Origin: Neolewinella lacunae
GTDB lineage: Bacteria; Bacteroidota; Bacteroidia; Chitinophagales; Saprospiraceae
NCBI RefSeq assembly: GCF_014349155.1
Contig: NZ_JACSIT010000034.1
Coordinates: 40,738 to 104,737 of the forward strand
Direction: 5' to 3'
Length of the DNA stretch: 64,000 bases
The notes under the pieces were generated by a model. The model was not told the DNA's origin, did not search any database, and saw nothing but the letters and a program-made list of their open reading frames with translations. Each line of letters begins with the position of its first letter. Within the stretch, counting starts at the first letter, position 1. Positions 25,134 through 34,360 of this stretch are shown here, in pieces. Made by a program: the position numbers and the translations under genes.

Positions 25134-27659
25134 ATGCGCGTACTCAGCCTAGGTTTACTGCTCCTCTTAGGTCTTACGGCCAATGCCCAACTGACGAAGC
25201 CCGGCGACTTCCTGCCCCACCAGCTGGGGGAGAACTTCACGCCCCACCACTTGCTCGTGGATTACTACGAGCTCATTGCCGAGCAGAGCAGCCGGGTACA
25301 GCTGGAAACTTACGGACGTACGAATGAGGGCAGGCCCCTCCTGCTGGCTACCGTGAGCACGCCTGAGAACCTGGCCCGCCTGGAGGCCATCCGGGAGAAT
25401 AACCTGAAAAACGCTGGTTTGCTGCCCGGCGCGCCGGACCCCGCCCTGAACGACATTGCCATCGTGTGGCTCTCCTTCAGCGTCCACGGCAACGAGGCGG
25501 CGGGCAGCGAAGCCAGCATGGGCGTGCTCTACGACCTGGCCAATCCGGCCGACAGCCGCAGCACCGCCTGGTTGAAGAACACCGTCGTCTTACTCGACCC
25601 CAGTCTCAATCCCGACGGCTACAATCGCTACACCAACTGGTACCGGCAAAACGCCACCTTGGCCCTGGACCCCTACCCCGGTGCCCGGGAGCACAACGAG
25701 CCCTGGCCCGGCGGCCGCGTCAACCACTACCTCTTCGACCTGAACCGCGACTGGGCCTGGCAGACCCAGGTGGAAAGCCGGCAGCGCATGGTGAAGTACA
25801 AGCAGTGGATGCCCCAAATCCACGCTGACCTCCACGAGCAGGGCTACACCAGCCCCTACTACTTTGCGCCCGCTGCGGCACCTTACCACGAGTACATCAC
25901 CGACTGGCAGAGCGACTTCCAGGTAGAAATCGGGAAGAACCACGCGGGCTATTTTGACCGGGCGGGCTGGCTGTACTTCACCCGCGAGCGCTTCGACCTG
26001 CTTTACCCCAGCTACGGCGACACCTGGCCGACCTTCAACGGCGCCATCGGGATGACCTACGAGCAAGGGGGGCACAGCCGCGCCGGGCGGGCCATTGACC
26101 TGCCCAATGGCGATACCCTGACGCTTTACGATCGCGTTGCCCACCACCGCACTACCGCCCTGAGCACCGTGGAAATTGCCAGCCGGGAGAGTGGCCGGCT
26201 GACCCAAAACTTCCGCGACTACTTCAAAAAGGCCACCTCCGCGCCGCAGGGGGAATACCTCACTTACGTCATCAAAGGCAGCACCCCCCGGGGCAAAATG
26301 CGCAACCTGATCACGCTGCTCGACCGCAACGGCATCAGCTACAGCCGGGCGGCGGGTTCCTACACCGGCAAACTCTACGACTACCAGCGGGCGGCGGACG
26401 ACAGCAAGGGCAGCGTCGAAGCGGGTGACCTCCTCATCAGTGCCTTCCAGCCCCGCTCCGTACTGGCCCAGGTGTTGTTTGACCCCAATGTCTACGTAGA
26501 AGATTCGGTGACTTACGACATCACCGGTTGGTCCATTCCCCTCGCCTATGGCCTGGACGCCTACGCCAGCAAAGAAAAACTGAGCGTCAAGACGGAGGCT
26601 TTTGCGCTGCCGACTTACGTCGACCCTCTGGCGGGCAAAGACCTCGCCAATGCCTACGCTTACGTGGTTCGGTGGACGGACCTTTCCTCGGCCCGCTTTC
26701 TGGCGGCGCTGGTGGCTGCGGGGGTAAATGCCCGGACGGCGACGACGGATTTCACCTTTGGCAAGCAAAGCTTCGCGGCGGGCACCATCGTCATCACCCG
26801 CGCCGACAACCGCAAGAAGGAAGATTTTACCAACGTGATCCGTCGCCTGACCCAGGAACACGAAGTAGACCTGAGCATACTGGAAACCGGATTCAGCACG
26901 ACGGGCGGCGACCTGGGCAGCAGCAACTACCAGCTGGTGGGCAAGCCCAAGGTGGCCATCCTGGGCGGTGAGCGGGTCAGCCCCAACGAATTTGGCCAGG
27001 TGTGGTACTACTTCGAGCAAGACCTCCAGTATCCGGTCAGCATCTTCTACCCCGATGATCTGGGGGCCGTGGCGGCGGGAGATTATGACATCCTGGTCTT
27101 GCCCGAGGGCCGTTATAGCCTGAAGGGCAGCGAAGAGGTGCTGAGCAACTGGCTCCGCGCCGGCGGTACCCTCATTGCCATCGGGGACGCCAACGCCAGC
27201 CTGAGCAGTTTAGCGGGCTTTTCCCTGAAAACCAAGGAACAAGAAGAGGGTAAAGACGCAAAAAAAGAAGATGCGGAAGATGAGCGCCTGCTCCCCTACG
27301 GAGGCTCCGAGCGGCGCTTCATTGCCGGCTTCAACCCCGGCGCGGTGGTGGCCGTGGAGATGGACACGTCTTACCCGCTCTGCTTCGGCCTGGGCGAGCA
27401 GTACTTCAGCCTCAAGACGGGCAGCGATGCTTACGACTACCTGGAAGACGGCGTCAACGCTGGCCGCATCCGCAAAGACCCCTTCATCTCGGGCTTCGTA
27501 GGGACCAAGGCCAAGGCGGCGCTGGAAGAGACCCTGGTCTTCGGGGTGGAACCCATCGGCCGGGGCCAGGTCATTTACCTGATCGATAACCCCCTCTACC
27601 GGGGTTTTTGGGAAGAAGGGAAACTGCTGTTTGCAAATGCTTTGTTTCAGGTGCGGTAG
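25134..27659 (+). CDS. Secreted M14 zinc carboxypeptidase
   Basis: An 841-residue protein with a signal peptide (MRVLSLGLLLLLGLTANAQ). The peptidase M14 domain occupies about the first 370 residues, with zinc ligands His118 and Glu121 (SVHGNEAAGS) and a third His at 230 or 234 (HADLHEQG), and a likely catalytic Glu310 (MTYEQGG). The remaining 450 residues contain a glutamine-amidotransferase-like fold pattern (ILVLPEGRYSLKGSEEVLSNW). No T9SS sorting domain is present, so it is probably periplasmic or outer-membrane-associated. The ATG at 25134 begins the signal peptide; an in-frame TTG lies six bases upstream. Confidence 0.92.
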   Translation: MRVLSLGLLLLLGLTANAQLTKPGDFLPHQLGENFTPHHLLVDYYELIAEQSSRVQLETYGRTNEGRPLLLATVSTPENLARLEAIRENNLKNAGLLPGAPDPALNDIAIVWLSFSVHGNEAAGSEASMGVLYDLANPADSRSTAWLKNTVVLLDPSLNPDGYNRYTNWYRQNATLALDPYPGAREHNEPWPGGRVNHYLFDLNRDWAWQTQVESRQRMVKYKQWMPQIHADLHEQGYTSPYYFAPAAAPYHEYITDWQSDFQVEIGKNHAGYFDRAGWLYFTRERFDLLYPSYGDTWPTFNGAIGMTYEQGGHSRAGRAIDLPNGDTLTLYDRVAHHRTTALSTVEIASRESGRLTQNFRDYFKKATSAPQGEYLTYVIKGSTPRGKMRNLITLLDRNGISYSRAAGSYTGKLYDYQRAADDSKGSVEAGDLLISAFQPRSVLAQVLFDPNVYVEDSVTYDITGWSIPLAYGLDAYASKEKLSVKTEAFALPTYVDPLAGKDLANAYAYVVRWTDLSSARFLAALVAAGVNARTATTDFTFGKQSFAAGTIVITRADNRKKEDFTNVIRRLTQEHEVDLSILETGFSTTGGDLGSSNYQLVGKPKVAILGGERVSPNEFGQVWYYFEQDLQYPVSIFYPDDLGAVAAGDYDILVLPEGRYSLKGSEEVLSNWLRAGGTLIAIGDANASLSSLAGFSLKTKEQEEGKDAKKEDAEDERLLPYGGSERRFIAGFNPGAVVAVEMDTSYPLCFGLGEQYFSLKTGSDAYDYLEDGVNAGRIRKDPFISGFVGTKAKAALEETLVFGVEPIGRGQVIYLIDNPLYRGFWEEGKLLFANALFQVR

Positions 27660-27687
27660 CCTTCCCCAGCTCCTTATCCCCGGAATA

Positions 27688-27705
27688 GCACCTGCGGCCG
27701 CGCCC
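27688..27705 (+). repeat. Dispersed 18-bp repeat, copy 7 (exact)
   Basis: An exact copy in the 65-base gap between the convergent M14 peptidase and yjbQ genes, occupying over a quarter of it. Confidence 0.9.
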
Positions 27706-27724
27706 GAAAACGCCGCAAAAATTG

Positions 27725-28135
27725 CTATGCGTAGATGGTAGCGATGAGCCGGCGGCCGCTGGCCCGGTTGCGAAATTCGCAGAGGTAGATGCCCTGCCAG
27801 GTGCCGAGATTGAGCTGGCCGCCAGTGATGGGGACGGTGATGCTGTGCCCGATCATGGCCGCCTTGATGTGGGCGGGCATATCGTCGGGGCCCTCCAGGG
27901 TGTGCACTAAAAAGGGCATATTTTCCGGGACGAGGTGGTTGAAGACGGACTCAAAATCGGTGAGCACATCGGGGTCGGCGGCCTCATTGATGGTGATGGC
28001 GGCCGAGGTGTGCTGGATGAAGAGGTGGAGCAAACCCACGGCGGGCAGTTCGGGCAACTGGCTGAGCACTTCGCGGGTGATGACGTGGTAGCCGCGCTGC
28101 CGCGGGGCCAGGGTGAAACTTACTTGGGAGACCAT
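27725..28135 (-). CDS. yjbQ: YjbQ family protein (UPF0047, secondary thiamine-phosphate synthase fold)
   Basis: A 136-residue cytoplasmic protein matching UPF0047 over its full length: LLHLFIQHTSAAITINE, then DVLTDFESVFNHLVPE, and LGTWQGIYLCEFRNRASGR. Some members have weak thiamine-phosphate synthase activity, but the physiological role is not settled. It starts 27 bases downstream of the PorG-like stop codon and is likely in the same operon. Confidence 0.95.
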   Translation of the reverse strand: MVSQVSFTLAPRQRGYHVITREVLSQLPELPAVGLLHLFIQHTSAAITINEAADPDVLTDFESVFNHLVPENMPFLVHTLEGPDDMPAHIKAAMIGHSITVPITGGQLNLGTWQGIYLCEFRNRASGRRLIATIYA

Positions 28136-28162
28136 GGAGTGATCAATTGGGCGTGGGCAGGT

Positions 28163-29029
28163 CTAGCGGCGACGGCGGCGGCTCTTCTTGTGGCCGTAGT
28201 CCGGGCAGCGCACGTCCCCAAAATAGTAATTGATGCCGAGGCCGACGAAAAAGTAGGTATCCTTCAGGGTATCGTCGCCGCGTTGTTCGCCTTGGCGGTC
28301 GATGCGGTTCCCCTCGGGCGTGCGCATGAGGCCACGGTCGTAGAGCTCAGCGGCCAGGGGGCCGCGGCTGCGGCGCAGGTCGGATTGGTCGGGGTAGACG
28401 GTGCTGACGTCGTCGAGGTAGTCCGTATTGGCGTTACGGAAGCCGATGTTGGCGTCCATGCTTAGTTCGTAGGTCAGGTCCCACTTGATGCCCAGGCCGT
28501 AGGCGAGGGCACTGGAGAGGACAAGGTATTCCTCGCCGCGCAGCTGCCCTTCGGTGCCCAGTTCGCGGAGGTTAACCAGTTCGCCAGCGTCGGTTTCCGT
28601 TTGGGGGTTATGGCGGAAAACGGAAATGCCGGCGAAGGCGTAGGGCGTGAAAAAGTACTCGCGGTGGCCGTGGAAATAGGGCAGGAAGTTGAACTCCAGC
28701 TGGGCCGTGCCATCAAAAATGATGGATTGAAAACTGAGGTTGCGGTTGCGCTCGAAGGGGTTGTCGCTGTCGCTGTCGTAGGCTTCAATCTTGCCGTAGT
28801 TGAGGCTGACGCGGGCGGCCAGGCGGTGGTTGAAGTTGTAGCGCGCGCCGAAACCGCCCGCCAGGTTGACCCGGTCGAGGCGGTACTCCGTGTTCAGGTC
28901 GCCGAAGTAGAAGGAGGTCCCGACCCAGGGCCCAACTTCCAGTCCGCGCATCTCCAATTGGGCCCGGAGGCAGGTGCTGGCGAAGGCCGTGAGTAAGAGC
29001 AGGGTAAAGGCAGAACGAAGGATGCGCAT
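28163..29029 (-). CDS. PorG-like (DUF6089-type) outer-membrane barrel
   Basis: A 288-residue protein with a signal peptide (MRILRSAFTLLLLTAFASTCLRAQ). The N-terminal strands LEVGPWVGTSFYFGDLNTEY and the C-terminal FFVGLGINYYFGDVRCP resemble the DUF6089/PorG group of Bacteroidota outer-membrane proteins, some of which are part of the type IX secretion system. The tail KKSRRRRR after the last strand is typical of the group. It is the first gene of a PorG-like/yjbQ pair; the terminator of the preceding M1 gene lies directly upstream. Assignment to T9SS is inference from sequence resemblance. Confidence 0.72.
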   Translation of the reverse strand: MRILRSAFTLLLLTAFASTCLRAQLEMRGLEVGPWVGTSFYFGDLNTEYRLDRVNLAGGFGARYNFNHRLAARVSLNYGKIEAYDSDSDNPFERNRNLSFQSIIFDGTAQLEFNFLPYFHGHREYFFTPYAFAGISVFRHNPQTETDAGELVNLRELGTEGQLRGEEYLVLSSALAYGLGIKWDLTYELSMDANIGFRNANTDYLDDVSTVYPDQSDLRRSRGPLAAELYDRGLMRTPEGNRIDRQGEQRGDDTLKDTYFFVGLGINYYFGDVRCPDYGHKKSRRRRR

Positions 29030-29032
29030 GGT

Positions 29033-29072
29033 AAAAAAAACTAGCGCGACGATTGTTGAAAATCGTCGCGCT
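29033..29072 (-). terminator. Intrinsic terminator of the M1 aminopeptidase gene
   Basis: On the minus strand AGCGCGACGATT pairs perfectly with AATCGTCGCGCT (29043-29072, six-base loop), followed within three bases by a run of eight T. It separates the M1 gene from the PorG-like gene. Confidence 0.92.
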
Positions 29073-29146
29073 GGTGAGACTTGCTTACTTAACGTCGGTC
29101 ACCCCCGGCTGGTACGTAGGGGGGCGAAAAAGTTGTTACACTGGGC

Positions 29147-31780
29147 TTAGTTCCCGTAGCCTTGGTAGATTTCCTTCAGGTCGGCCAGGGTTTCGGCGGC
29201 CTTGATCTGTTGGATGGCCGTACCGAGGGTAGCAATCTGGTCGGCGGGGGCACCGGCTTCTTTAAGTTCTTCGCGCCAGTCGTGGAGGGCCTTAGTAGCG
29301 GCCAGGCGACGCCAGGGACTGCCCGCCTGGTTGAGCCCCAATTCGGTTAATGTTTTGATGCCAGCGGTGATCTGGGCGTCGCTGCCCTTTTCGAGGAGGA
29401 TTCGGTAGGATTCGAGCAGGCCGATGGCCCCGTAGCCATCCGCCTTTTTGATCTGCTTTTCGAAGAAGGGAAGCTTGCTGACGTCGCCCGCCCCGGCGTA
29501 GATAGCGGCCAAGGCAACTTGGATGTCGTCATTTTCAACCTGCTCCAGGTCGGTAGCCGCTTTGGCGGCGGCGGTGGGATTGACGTTGGCCAGCACTTCC
29601 AGTCCCTTGGCCACTACAGCGTAAGATTGGGCCTGGAGGGCCAACTCGGCGGCCGCCTGCCGGGTTTCGTCTTCGGCCAGGGCCAAAAATTCGAGGGCAG
29701 CAACGCGGGGGGCCGTGTGCGGATCGCCCTGGGCGATTTTCCGGATCAGGGCCAACTGCTCGGCCGTGGGCTCCTCGCCGATCACTTCAACGGCCATTTC
29801 GCGGATGGCGTAGAAAGGGTCCTGTAAGGCGGCGGTGTAGGTGGCGGTACGGGCACTGCCGCCTTCGTCCTGGTTGGCCAGGCGCTGGATGGCCAGGTAG
29901 CGGTCCACCAGGCTGGGCGCTACCCGGAACTGGGCGGCGAGTTCCTCCTCCGACTTCGTATAGTCGTACTGGGCCAAAATAGCGTGCTGGGGGTCGAAGA
30001 TGACCACGTCGGGGCGCACGGAAGTCTCAAAAGTGAACGTCTGGGTGCGTTGCTCCACCCAGATGCGCTCGCGGCGGGGCGTGCTGCTGCCATTGAGGTA
30101 GAGATCCACGTCAACGGGCAGGCGGAAGATGGCGGGCACGTTGTTGTCCGTAGACTGGGTTTGCTCCACCGTCAGGGTCACTTTGCCGTCGGCGTAGCCG
30201 GTCGTTAACGCCAGTTTGGGGTGGCCCGCCTTGAGGAACCATTGGTCGAAGAACCAGTTGAGGTCTTCGCCGGTGGTGTCTTCAAAGGCCATGCGCAGTT
30301 CATCCACTTCCACGGCGCTGTACTTGTTGTCGGAGAGGTAGCGCTCCAGGGAAGCGAAGAAAGCCGCATCGCCGAGGTAGGCCCGCAGCATGTGCAGCAC
30401 GGAGCCGCCCTTGTTGTAGCTGTGGGCGTCAAACATCTGCTCTTTATCGTCGTAGTCGAGCCAAATTAACTCGTGGGGCTCGCCGCGCTGTACGGAGCCG
30501 AAGTAGCCCGAGCGTTCGCCGAGCATGTGGTGGTCGGCGGCGTCCCGGCCGTGTTTTTTCTCCATCCACAGGTATTCGCTGTAGTTAGCGAAGCCTTCGT
30601 TGAGGGTGAGGTTACTCCAGCTTTCGCAGGTCACGTAATCCCCAAACCAGTGGTGGAACATTTCGTGGGCAACGATCTTTTCGTTGATGTCTACGTCCAT
30701 CAGCTCGCGGGCCGTCCCGTGCATAAATTCACCGAAGATGACGGCAGTGGTGTTTTCCATGGCACCGGAAACGTAGTCGCGCACGGCAATCTGGCTGTAC
30801 TTAGGCCAGGGATATTCCGTGCCCGTCAGCTCACTAAAAAAGCTGAGCATCTCCCGGGTGTGGGGATAAATGGCTTTGGCGTGGTCTTTCCAGCCTTTTT
30901 CCATGTAGTAATTGACGGGCTTGCCGTTCCAGGGCTCATCTTTGACGATGTCAAATTCCCCGATGGCCACCATAAACAAGTAGGGCGCGTGGGGGAGGTC
31001 CATTTTCCAGTAGTCAGTCCGGGTACCGTCGGCGTTTTTGGTTTGGTTGACGAGGCTGCCGTTGGAGAGGGTGACGTACTGGTCGTCGACGGTCAGGTAC
31101 ATTTCCTGGGTGCAGCGCTCGTTGGGTTTATCGATGGTGGGGAACCAGCGGCTGTTGTTTTCGGTTTCGCCCTGGGTCCAGATTTGCCGGGGCTTATCGC
31201 CCTCCTCGCCGCGGGGGTTGATGAAAAACAGGCCTTTATCGGAGGTGATGGCTTCCGATCCGCCGGATTCAGCGGGGATGGCCGTGTAGTCAATCACCAG
31301 GGTATAGGACTCGCCTTTTTTGTATTCGCGGTCGAGCGTGATGCTCACCTGCTGCTTTTCGCCGCCGTAGGTGTACTTCAGGTCCTGGCCAGAAGCGGTT
31401 TTGATGGATTTGAATTCGAAGCCCTTGGCGTCGAGGACCACCTCCTGGCTGGGGTGAAAAATGGGGCTCAGTTGGAGGGTGGCCTTGCCAATGACTTGCT
31501 CCTCGGCCCAGTTGAAGCGCAGGTCCAGGCGGGTGTGCAGCAGGTCGTGGGTACGGTGGTGAGCGGCTCGGTAGACGGGCAGTTCGTTGGGGATTTCGGC
31601 TTCGGCCAGCAGGCCTTCCAGGTCATCGATGACGCCGTTCGTCTCGGGCGTGATGGTCATCGTGTCGAGGTTGCGGACCTCCATTGCAACGGGTTGGTCG
31701 GCCACCGTAGGCTTAGAGGTATTGCAGGCGGTGGAAAACAGGGTGGCCACCAGGCCAAGCAGAAACAAAGAATTGCGCAT
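29147..31780 (-). CDS. M1-family metallo-aminopeptidase lipoprotein
   Basis: An 877-residue protein with a type II signal sequence (lipobox FSTAC, Cys19), so it is anchored to a membrane facing the periplasm or surface. The M1 signatures are complete: the exopeptidase motif GAMEN, the zinc site His372-Glu373-x-x-His376 (HEMFHHWFGD) and, 18 residues later, Glu395 (LNEGFANYSEYLW). The C-terminal 300 residues are alpha-helical HEAT-like repeats. It probably trims peptides in the envelope. It is transcribed singly: divergent from the HAD gene and closed by a strong terminator. Confidence 0.95.
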   Translation of the reverse strand: MRNSLFLLGLVATLFSTACNTSKPTVADQPVAMEVRNLDTMTITPETNGVIDDLEGLLAEAEIPNELPVYRAAHHRTHDLLHTRLDLRFNWAEEQVIGKATLQLSPIFHPSQEVVLDAKGFEFKSIKTASGQDLKYTYGGEKQQVSITLDREYKKGESYTLVIDYTAIPAESGGSEAITSDKGLFFINPRGEEGDKPRQIWTQGETENNSRWFPTIDKPNERCTQEMYLTVDDQYVTLSNGSLVNQTKNADGTRTDYWKMDLPHAPYLFMVAIGEFDIVKDEPWNGKPVNYYMEKGWKDHAKAIYPHTREMLSFFSELTGTEYPWPKYSQIAVRDYVSGAMENTTAVIFGEFMHGTARELMDVDINEKIVAHEMFHHWFGDYVTCESWSNLTLNEGFANYSEYLWMEKKHGRDAADHHMLGERSGYFGSVQRGEPHELIWLDYDDKEQMFDAHSYNKGGSVLHMLRAYLGDAAFFASLERYLSDNKYSAVEVDELRMAFEDTTGEDLNWFFDQWFLKAGHPKLALTTGYADGKVTLTVEQTQSTDNNVPAIFRLPVDVDLYLNGSSTPRRERIWVEQRTQTFTFETSVRPDVVIFDPQHAILAQYDYTKSEEELAAQFRVAPSLVDRYLAIQRLANQDEGGSARTATYTAALQDPFYAIREMAVEVIGEEPTAEQLALIRKIAQGDPHTAPRVAALEFLALAEDETRQAAAELALQAQSYAVVAKGLEVLANVNPTAAAKAATDLEQVENDDIQVALAAIYAGAGDVSKLPFFEKQIKKADGYGAIGLLESYRILLEKGSDAQITAGIKTLTELGLNQAGSPWRRLAATKALHDWREELKEAGAPADQIATLGTAIQQIKAAETLADLKEIYQGYGN

Positions 31781-31875
31781 GCAGCTAAGGAATAGTTAGA
31801 ACAGATAGGACGCTGTGAGCGGGCAAAAGGTTTTGTCAGCTCTCTTGCGCTTGTTCTTGAGGGCTGAGAAGGATT

Positions 31876-31893
31876 GGGCGCGGACGCAGGTGC
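31876..31893 (-). repeat. Dispersed 18-bp repeat, copy 8 (one mismatch)
   Basis: The reverse-oriented copy has A for C in the NotI-like core (GGACGC). It lies between the divergent M1 and HAD genes; the remainder of that 276-base gap shows no other feature except TATCTTCG near 32022, a possible -7 box for the HAD gene. Confidence 0.75.
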
Positions 31894-32056
31894 GGTGTAA
31901 GTCTTCCAACTACCGGTAAGTCCCCCAACCATCCAGCGGACCTGCCAGGCGGGGCAAGACAGCGGGGCTTACTCAACAAGCTGAGGAAGAAGCCCAGCCA
32001 GGCCCACACCGGAAGCTTTATCTTCGCCCCATCTTTCCGCCCAGCACTTCACTGCC

Positions 32057-32740
32057 ATGCCCCAACTCCCCTGCCAAGCCCTCCTTTTTGACCTCGACGG
32101 TACTCTGGTGGATAATATGATGGTCCACCACCGCGCCTGGCAACGCAAGCTGGCGGAGCTGGGCCTGGATTACGACCTGGACCGCGTAAAAGCGGAAATC
32201 CACGGCGTCAACCTGGAAATCCTGGCCCGGCTTTTTGGCGACCGCTATACCCTCGAGGAGCGCCACCAGATTGCCTGGGAAAAAGAGGCGGCCTACCGCG
32301 ACATCTTTGCCCTGGAGTTGTTGCAGCGGGTGGTGCCGGGGGCGCTGGAGTTCATTAACCGGGCCCACGCGCTCGGTCTCCCCATGGCCATTGCTACGGC
32401 TGGCCCCGAAGAAAATGCCTACTTCGCCACCGATGGACTCGGCATCCGGGCGATGATGGGTCACATCGTTCACGCCGGTATGGTCAGCAAGGGCAAACCC
32501 GATCCGGAAGTCTTTCAGCAAGCCGCCAATGCCTTGGGCGTCGACTTGGCCGACTGCATCATCTTCGAAGATTCCGTCACTGGCGCCCAGGCCGCCAACA
32601 ACGCCGGTTGTCCCGTGGTAGTCATCACCACCACCCACGCGGAGGAAGAGTTTGGGGGGCAGCGCGTGGCTGCTTTCCGGCCGGATTTTACTGGGCTGGA
32701 GTTGGGGAAGGGAGCGCAAGGTTTTTGGTTGGGGCTGTAA
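32057..32740 (+). CDS. HAD-superfamily phosphatase, beta-phosphoglucomutase-like
   Basis: A 227-residue cytoplasmic enzyme of HAD subfamily I. Motif I is LLFDLDGTLVDN, motif II falls in AIATAGPEEN (usual S/T), motif III Lys is in GKPDPEVFQQAA, and motif IV is IIFEDSVTGAQAA. A helical cap lies between motifs I and II. Such proteins act on sugar phosphates or related metabolites; which one cannot be determined. It is transcribed divergently from the M1 aminopeptidase gene. Confidence 0.9.
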   Translation: MPQLPCQALLFDLDGTLVDNMMVHHRAWQRKLAELGLDYDLDRVKAEIHGVNLEILARLFGDRYTLEERHQIAWEKEAAYRDIFALELLQRVVPGALEFINRAHALGLPMAIATAGPEENAYFATDGLGIRAMMGHIVHAGMVSKGKPDPEVFQQAANALGVDLADCIIFEDSVTGAQAANNAGCPVVVITTTHAEEEFGGQRVAAFRPDFTGLELGKGAQGFWLGL

Positions 32741-32830
32741 GGCCCCTCGCAGAGACGAGCGGTGGCTCCGACAAAGACCAAAATTGGCTATCTTTGTAGA
32801 CCATCTCTAGCCACCATCAAACGCCTGACC

Positions 32831-33157
32831 GTGAGTGCTTTGAAAGACAAATACATCCATCCTTTGACGGATTTCGGCTTTAAGAAACTGTTCGGTTCTG
32901 AACGTCTGTTCGAAGCGGCCGAAATAGCGAATTTTTCTCCCGGTGAACGAGACGCCTACGAAGACAGCCTGAAATACTACCGCGATTTGAAAAACGTAGT
33001 AGATACCTCGCGGGAGGAAGGCGTTCAGGAGGGAATGGAGAAAGGCATCGAGCAAAGTAGGATCGAAATCGCCCGAAAAATGAAACAGGAGGGCGAGCCG
33101 ATCGAAAAAATAATGGCCTATACCAACTTGAGCCGGGAAGAAATTGTAAAGTTGTAG
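32831..33157 (+). pseudogene. Internally deleted Rpn/PD-(D/E)xK nuclease-family transposase remnant
   Basis: A 108-codon frame joins two ends of a Rpn-family protein (recombination-promoting nuclease/putative transposase). The N-terminal hallmark KYIHPLTDFGFKKLFGSE is followed directly by the C-terminal hallmark FEAAEIANFSPGERDAYEDS and the EGVQEGMEKGIEQ tail. The roughly 200-residue catalytic middle is missing, so no nuclease can be made. The frame is still open and a -7-like box (TATCTTTG near 32788) remains. GTG at 32831 is the best start. Confidence 0.82.
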
Positions 33158-33248
33158 GTCCGTAGCGGGCGGAGGATGAGCGGCTGTTCTGGCCTAACCC
33201 CTCCCCCCGCTGCTCCCCCATTGGGGGTTGGGGGGAGTCCTTCCCACT

Positions 33249-33266
33249 GCACCTGCGGCCGCGCCC
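33249..33266 (+). repeat. Dispersed 18-bp repeat, copy 9 (exact)
   Basis: An exact copy between the Rpn remnant and xerD. A degenerate C/G-rich hairpin (about 33203-33236) lies upstream, separated from it by about a dozen bases rather than fused as in the 45-bp composites. Confidence 0.88.
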
Positions 33267-33295
33267 CATTACCCTCAACTCTTACTAAAAACCGC

Positions 33296-33303
33296 TAACT
33301 TTG
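33296..33303 (+). promoter_or_regulatory. -7 promoter element, leaderless start of xerD
   Basis: TAACTTTG fits TAnnTTTG exactly and ends four bases before the ATG at 33308, the same geometry as the mscS-like gene. Confidence 0.5.
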
Positions 33304-33307
33304 GCGA

Positions 33308-34225
33308 ATGGCGAAGAGCCCCTGGACCATCACTTTCCTTTCCTTTGCCGCCCACCTCAAACTGAGCTGCGGCTACTCCGACCATACGGTGAGCGCCTAC
33401 CGCAGCGACCTGGAAAAGCTGCCCGCTTACCTGGCGCTGCGAAACTGGGATCTCCACCCACAGGCCATCGAGCGCTTTCACCTCGATGACTTTATCCAGT
33501 TTCTTTCGGAACTCGGCCTGGCCCCCCGCTCCCAGGCCCGGCTGATCTCCGCCCTGAAAACCTACTTCGGCTTTTTGCTCGACGAGGGCCAGATTGTTAC
33601 GGACCCCACGGAACTGCTCCGCGCCCCAAAGCTTGGCCGCAAGGTGCCCGAGGTACTCAATTATCCCGAGGTGCGGGACCTACTGGCCCAAATTGACCTG
33701 AGTACCGACCACGGCCTGCGCGACCGTGCGCTACTGGAAACGCTCTACGCCTGCGGTTTGCGCGTCTCTGAAGCCACTGGCCTGAAGCTGACCCACCTGT
33801 ACCTGGAGCAGGGGTTCGTCCGCGTAACGGGCAAGGGCAACAAAGAGCGCATTGTCCCCATCGGTCCCGAGGCCGTCAAACATCTGGAAATTTACCTGGA
33901 GTACGTCCGGCCCCACCTGCCCATCCAGCCCGAGGCCGAAAACCTTGTATTTTTAAACCGCCGGGGCGGCGGGCTGAGCCGCATCAGCGTTTTCACCTCC
34001 GTAAAAAAGTACGCCGAAGCGGCGGGGATCACCAAAAATGTGAGTCCACATACCTTCCGCCACTCTTTCGCCACCCACCTGATTGAGGGCGGGGCCGACT
34101 TACGGGCGGTCCAGGAAATGCTGGGGCACGAGTCCATCCTGACCACCGAGATTTATACCCATCTGGACACCGAGTTCCTCCGGGAAACCATCATGAGCTA
34201 CCACCCGATGAACCAGCGCGGCTGA
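33308..34225 (+). CDS. xerD: Site-specific tyrosine recombinase XerD
   Basis: A 305-residue protein of the expected length for XerC/XerD, which resolve chromosome dimers at dif. It has an N-terminal SAM-like core-binding domain (about 5-90) and a catalytic domain with all active-site residues: Arg in CGLRVSEATG, Lys in GKGNKER, His-x-x-Arg in HTFRHSFATH, His in LGHESI and Tyr283 (IYTHLD). A stand-alone housekeeping gene here, not next to an integrated element. The XerD rather than XerC assignment rests on overall resemblance. Confidence 0.92.
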   Translation: MAKSPWTITFLSFAAHLKLSCGYSDHTVSAYRSDLEKLPAYLALRNWDLHPQAIERFHLDDFIQFLSELGLAPRSQARLISALKTYFGFLLDEGQIVTDPTELLRAPKLGRKVPEVLNYPEVRDLLAQIDLSTDHGLRDRALLETLYACGLRVSEATGLKLTHLYLEQGFVRVTGKGNKERIVPIGPEAVKHLEIYLEYVRPHLPIQPEAENLVFLNRRGGGLSRISVFTSVKKYAEAAGITKNVSPHTFRHSFATHLIEGGADLRAVQEMLGHESILTTEIYTHLDTEFLRETIMSYHPMNQRG

Positions 34226-34258
34226 GTGCGGATCCCGAAGGACCGTCTGGCAGCGCTC

Positions 34259-34360
34259 TTACAAGAAGCTGGTAACCTGCGGCAAGAGAAAAAGGCAGGC
34301 GTACAGCAGGAGCAGAAAGGCTAAAAAAGTGAGGCGGCCGAGATTTTCACGAAATTCCAT
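34259..34360 (-). CDS. 33-residue single-span membrane microprotein
   Basis: An ATG frame starting MEFRENLGRL and continuing through a hydrophobic helix to QVTSFL. A short charged N-terminus and one span resemble the frame at 1575-1664. It lies in the 337-base gap between xerD and the DUF4412-like gene, antisense to both. The family is unknown, and with no homology evidence the call is tentative. The rest of the gap (34361-34562) shows no other feature. Confidence 0.35.
   Translation of the reverse strand: MEFRENLGRLTFLAFLLLLYACLFLLPQVTSFL

Noticed and set aside
33308..34225. XerD as the integrase of an integrated mobile element
   Set aside because: Housekeeping length and motifs, no attachment-site repeats and no phage or conjugative genes nearby.
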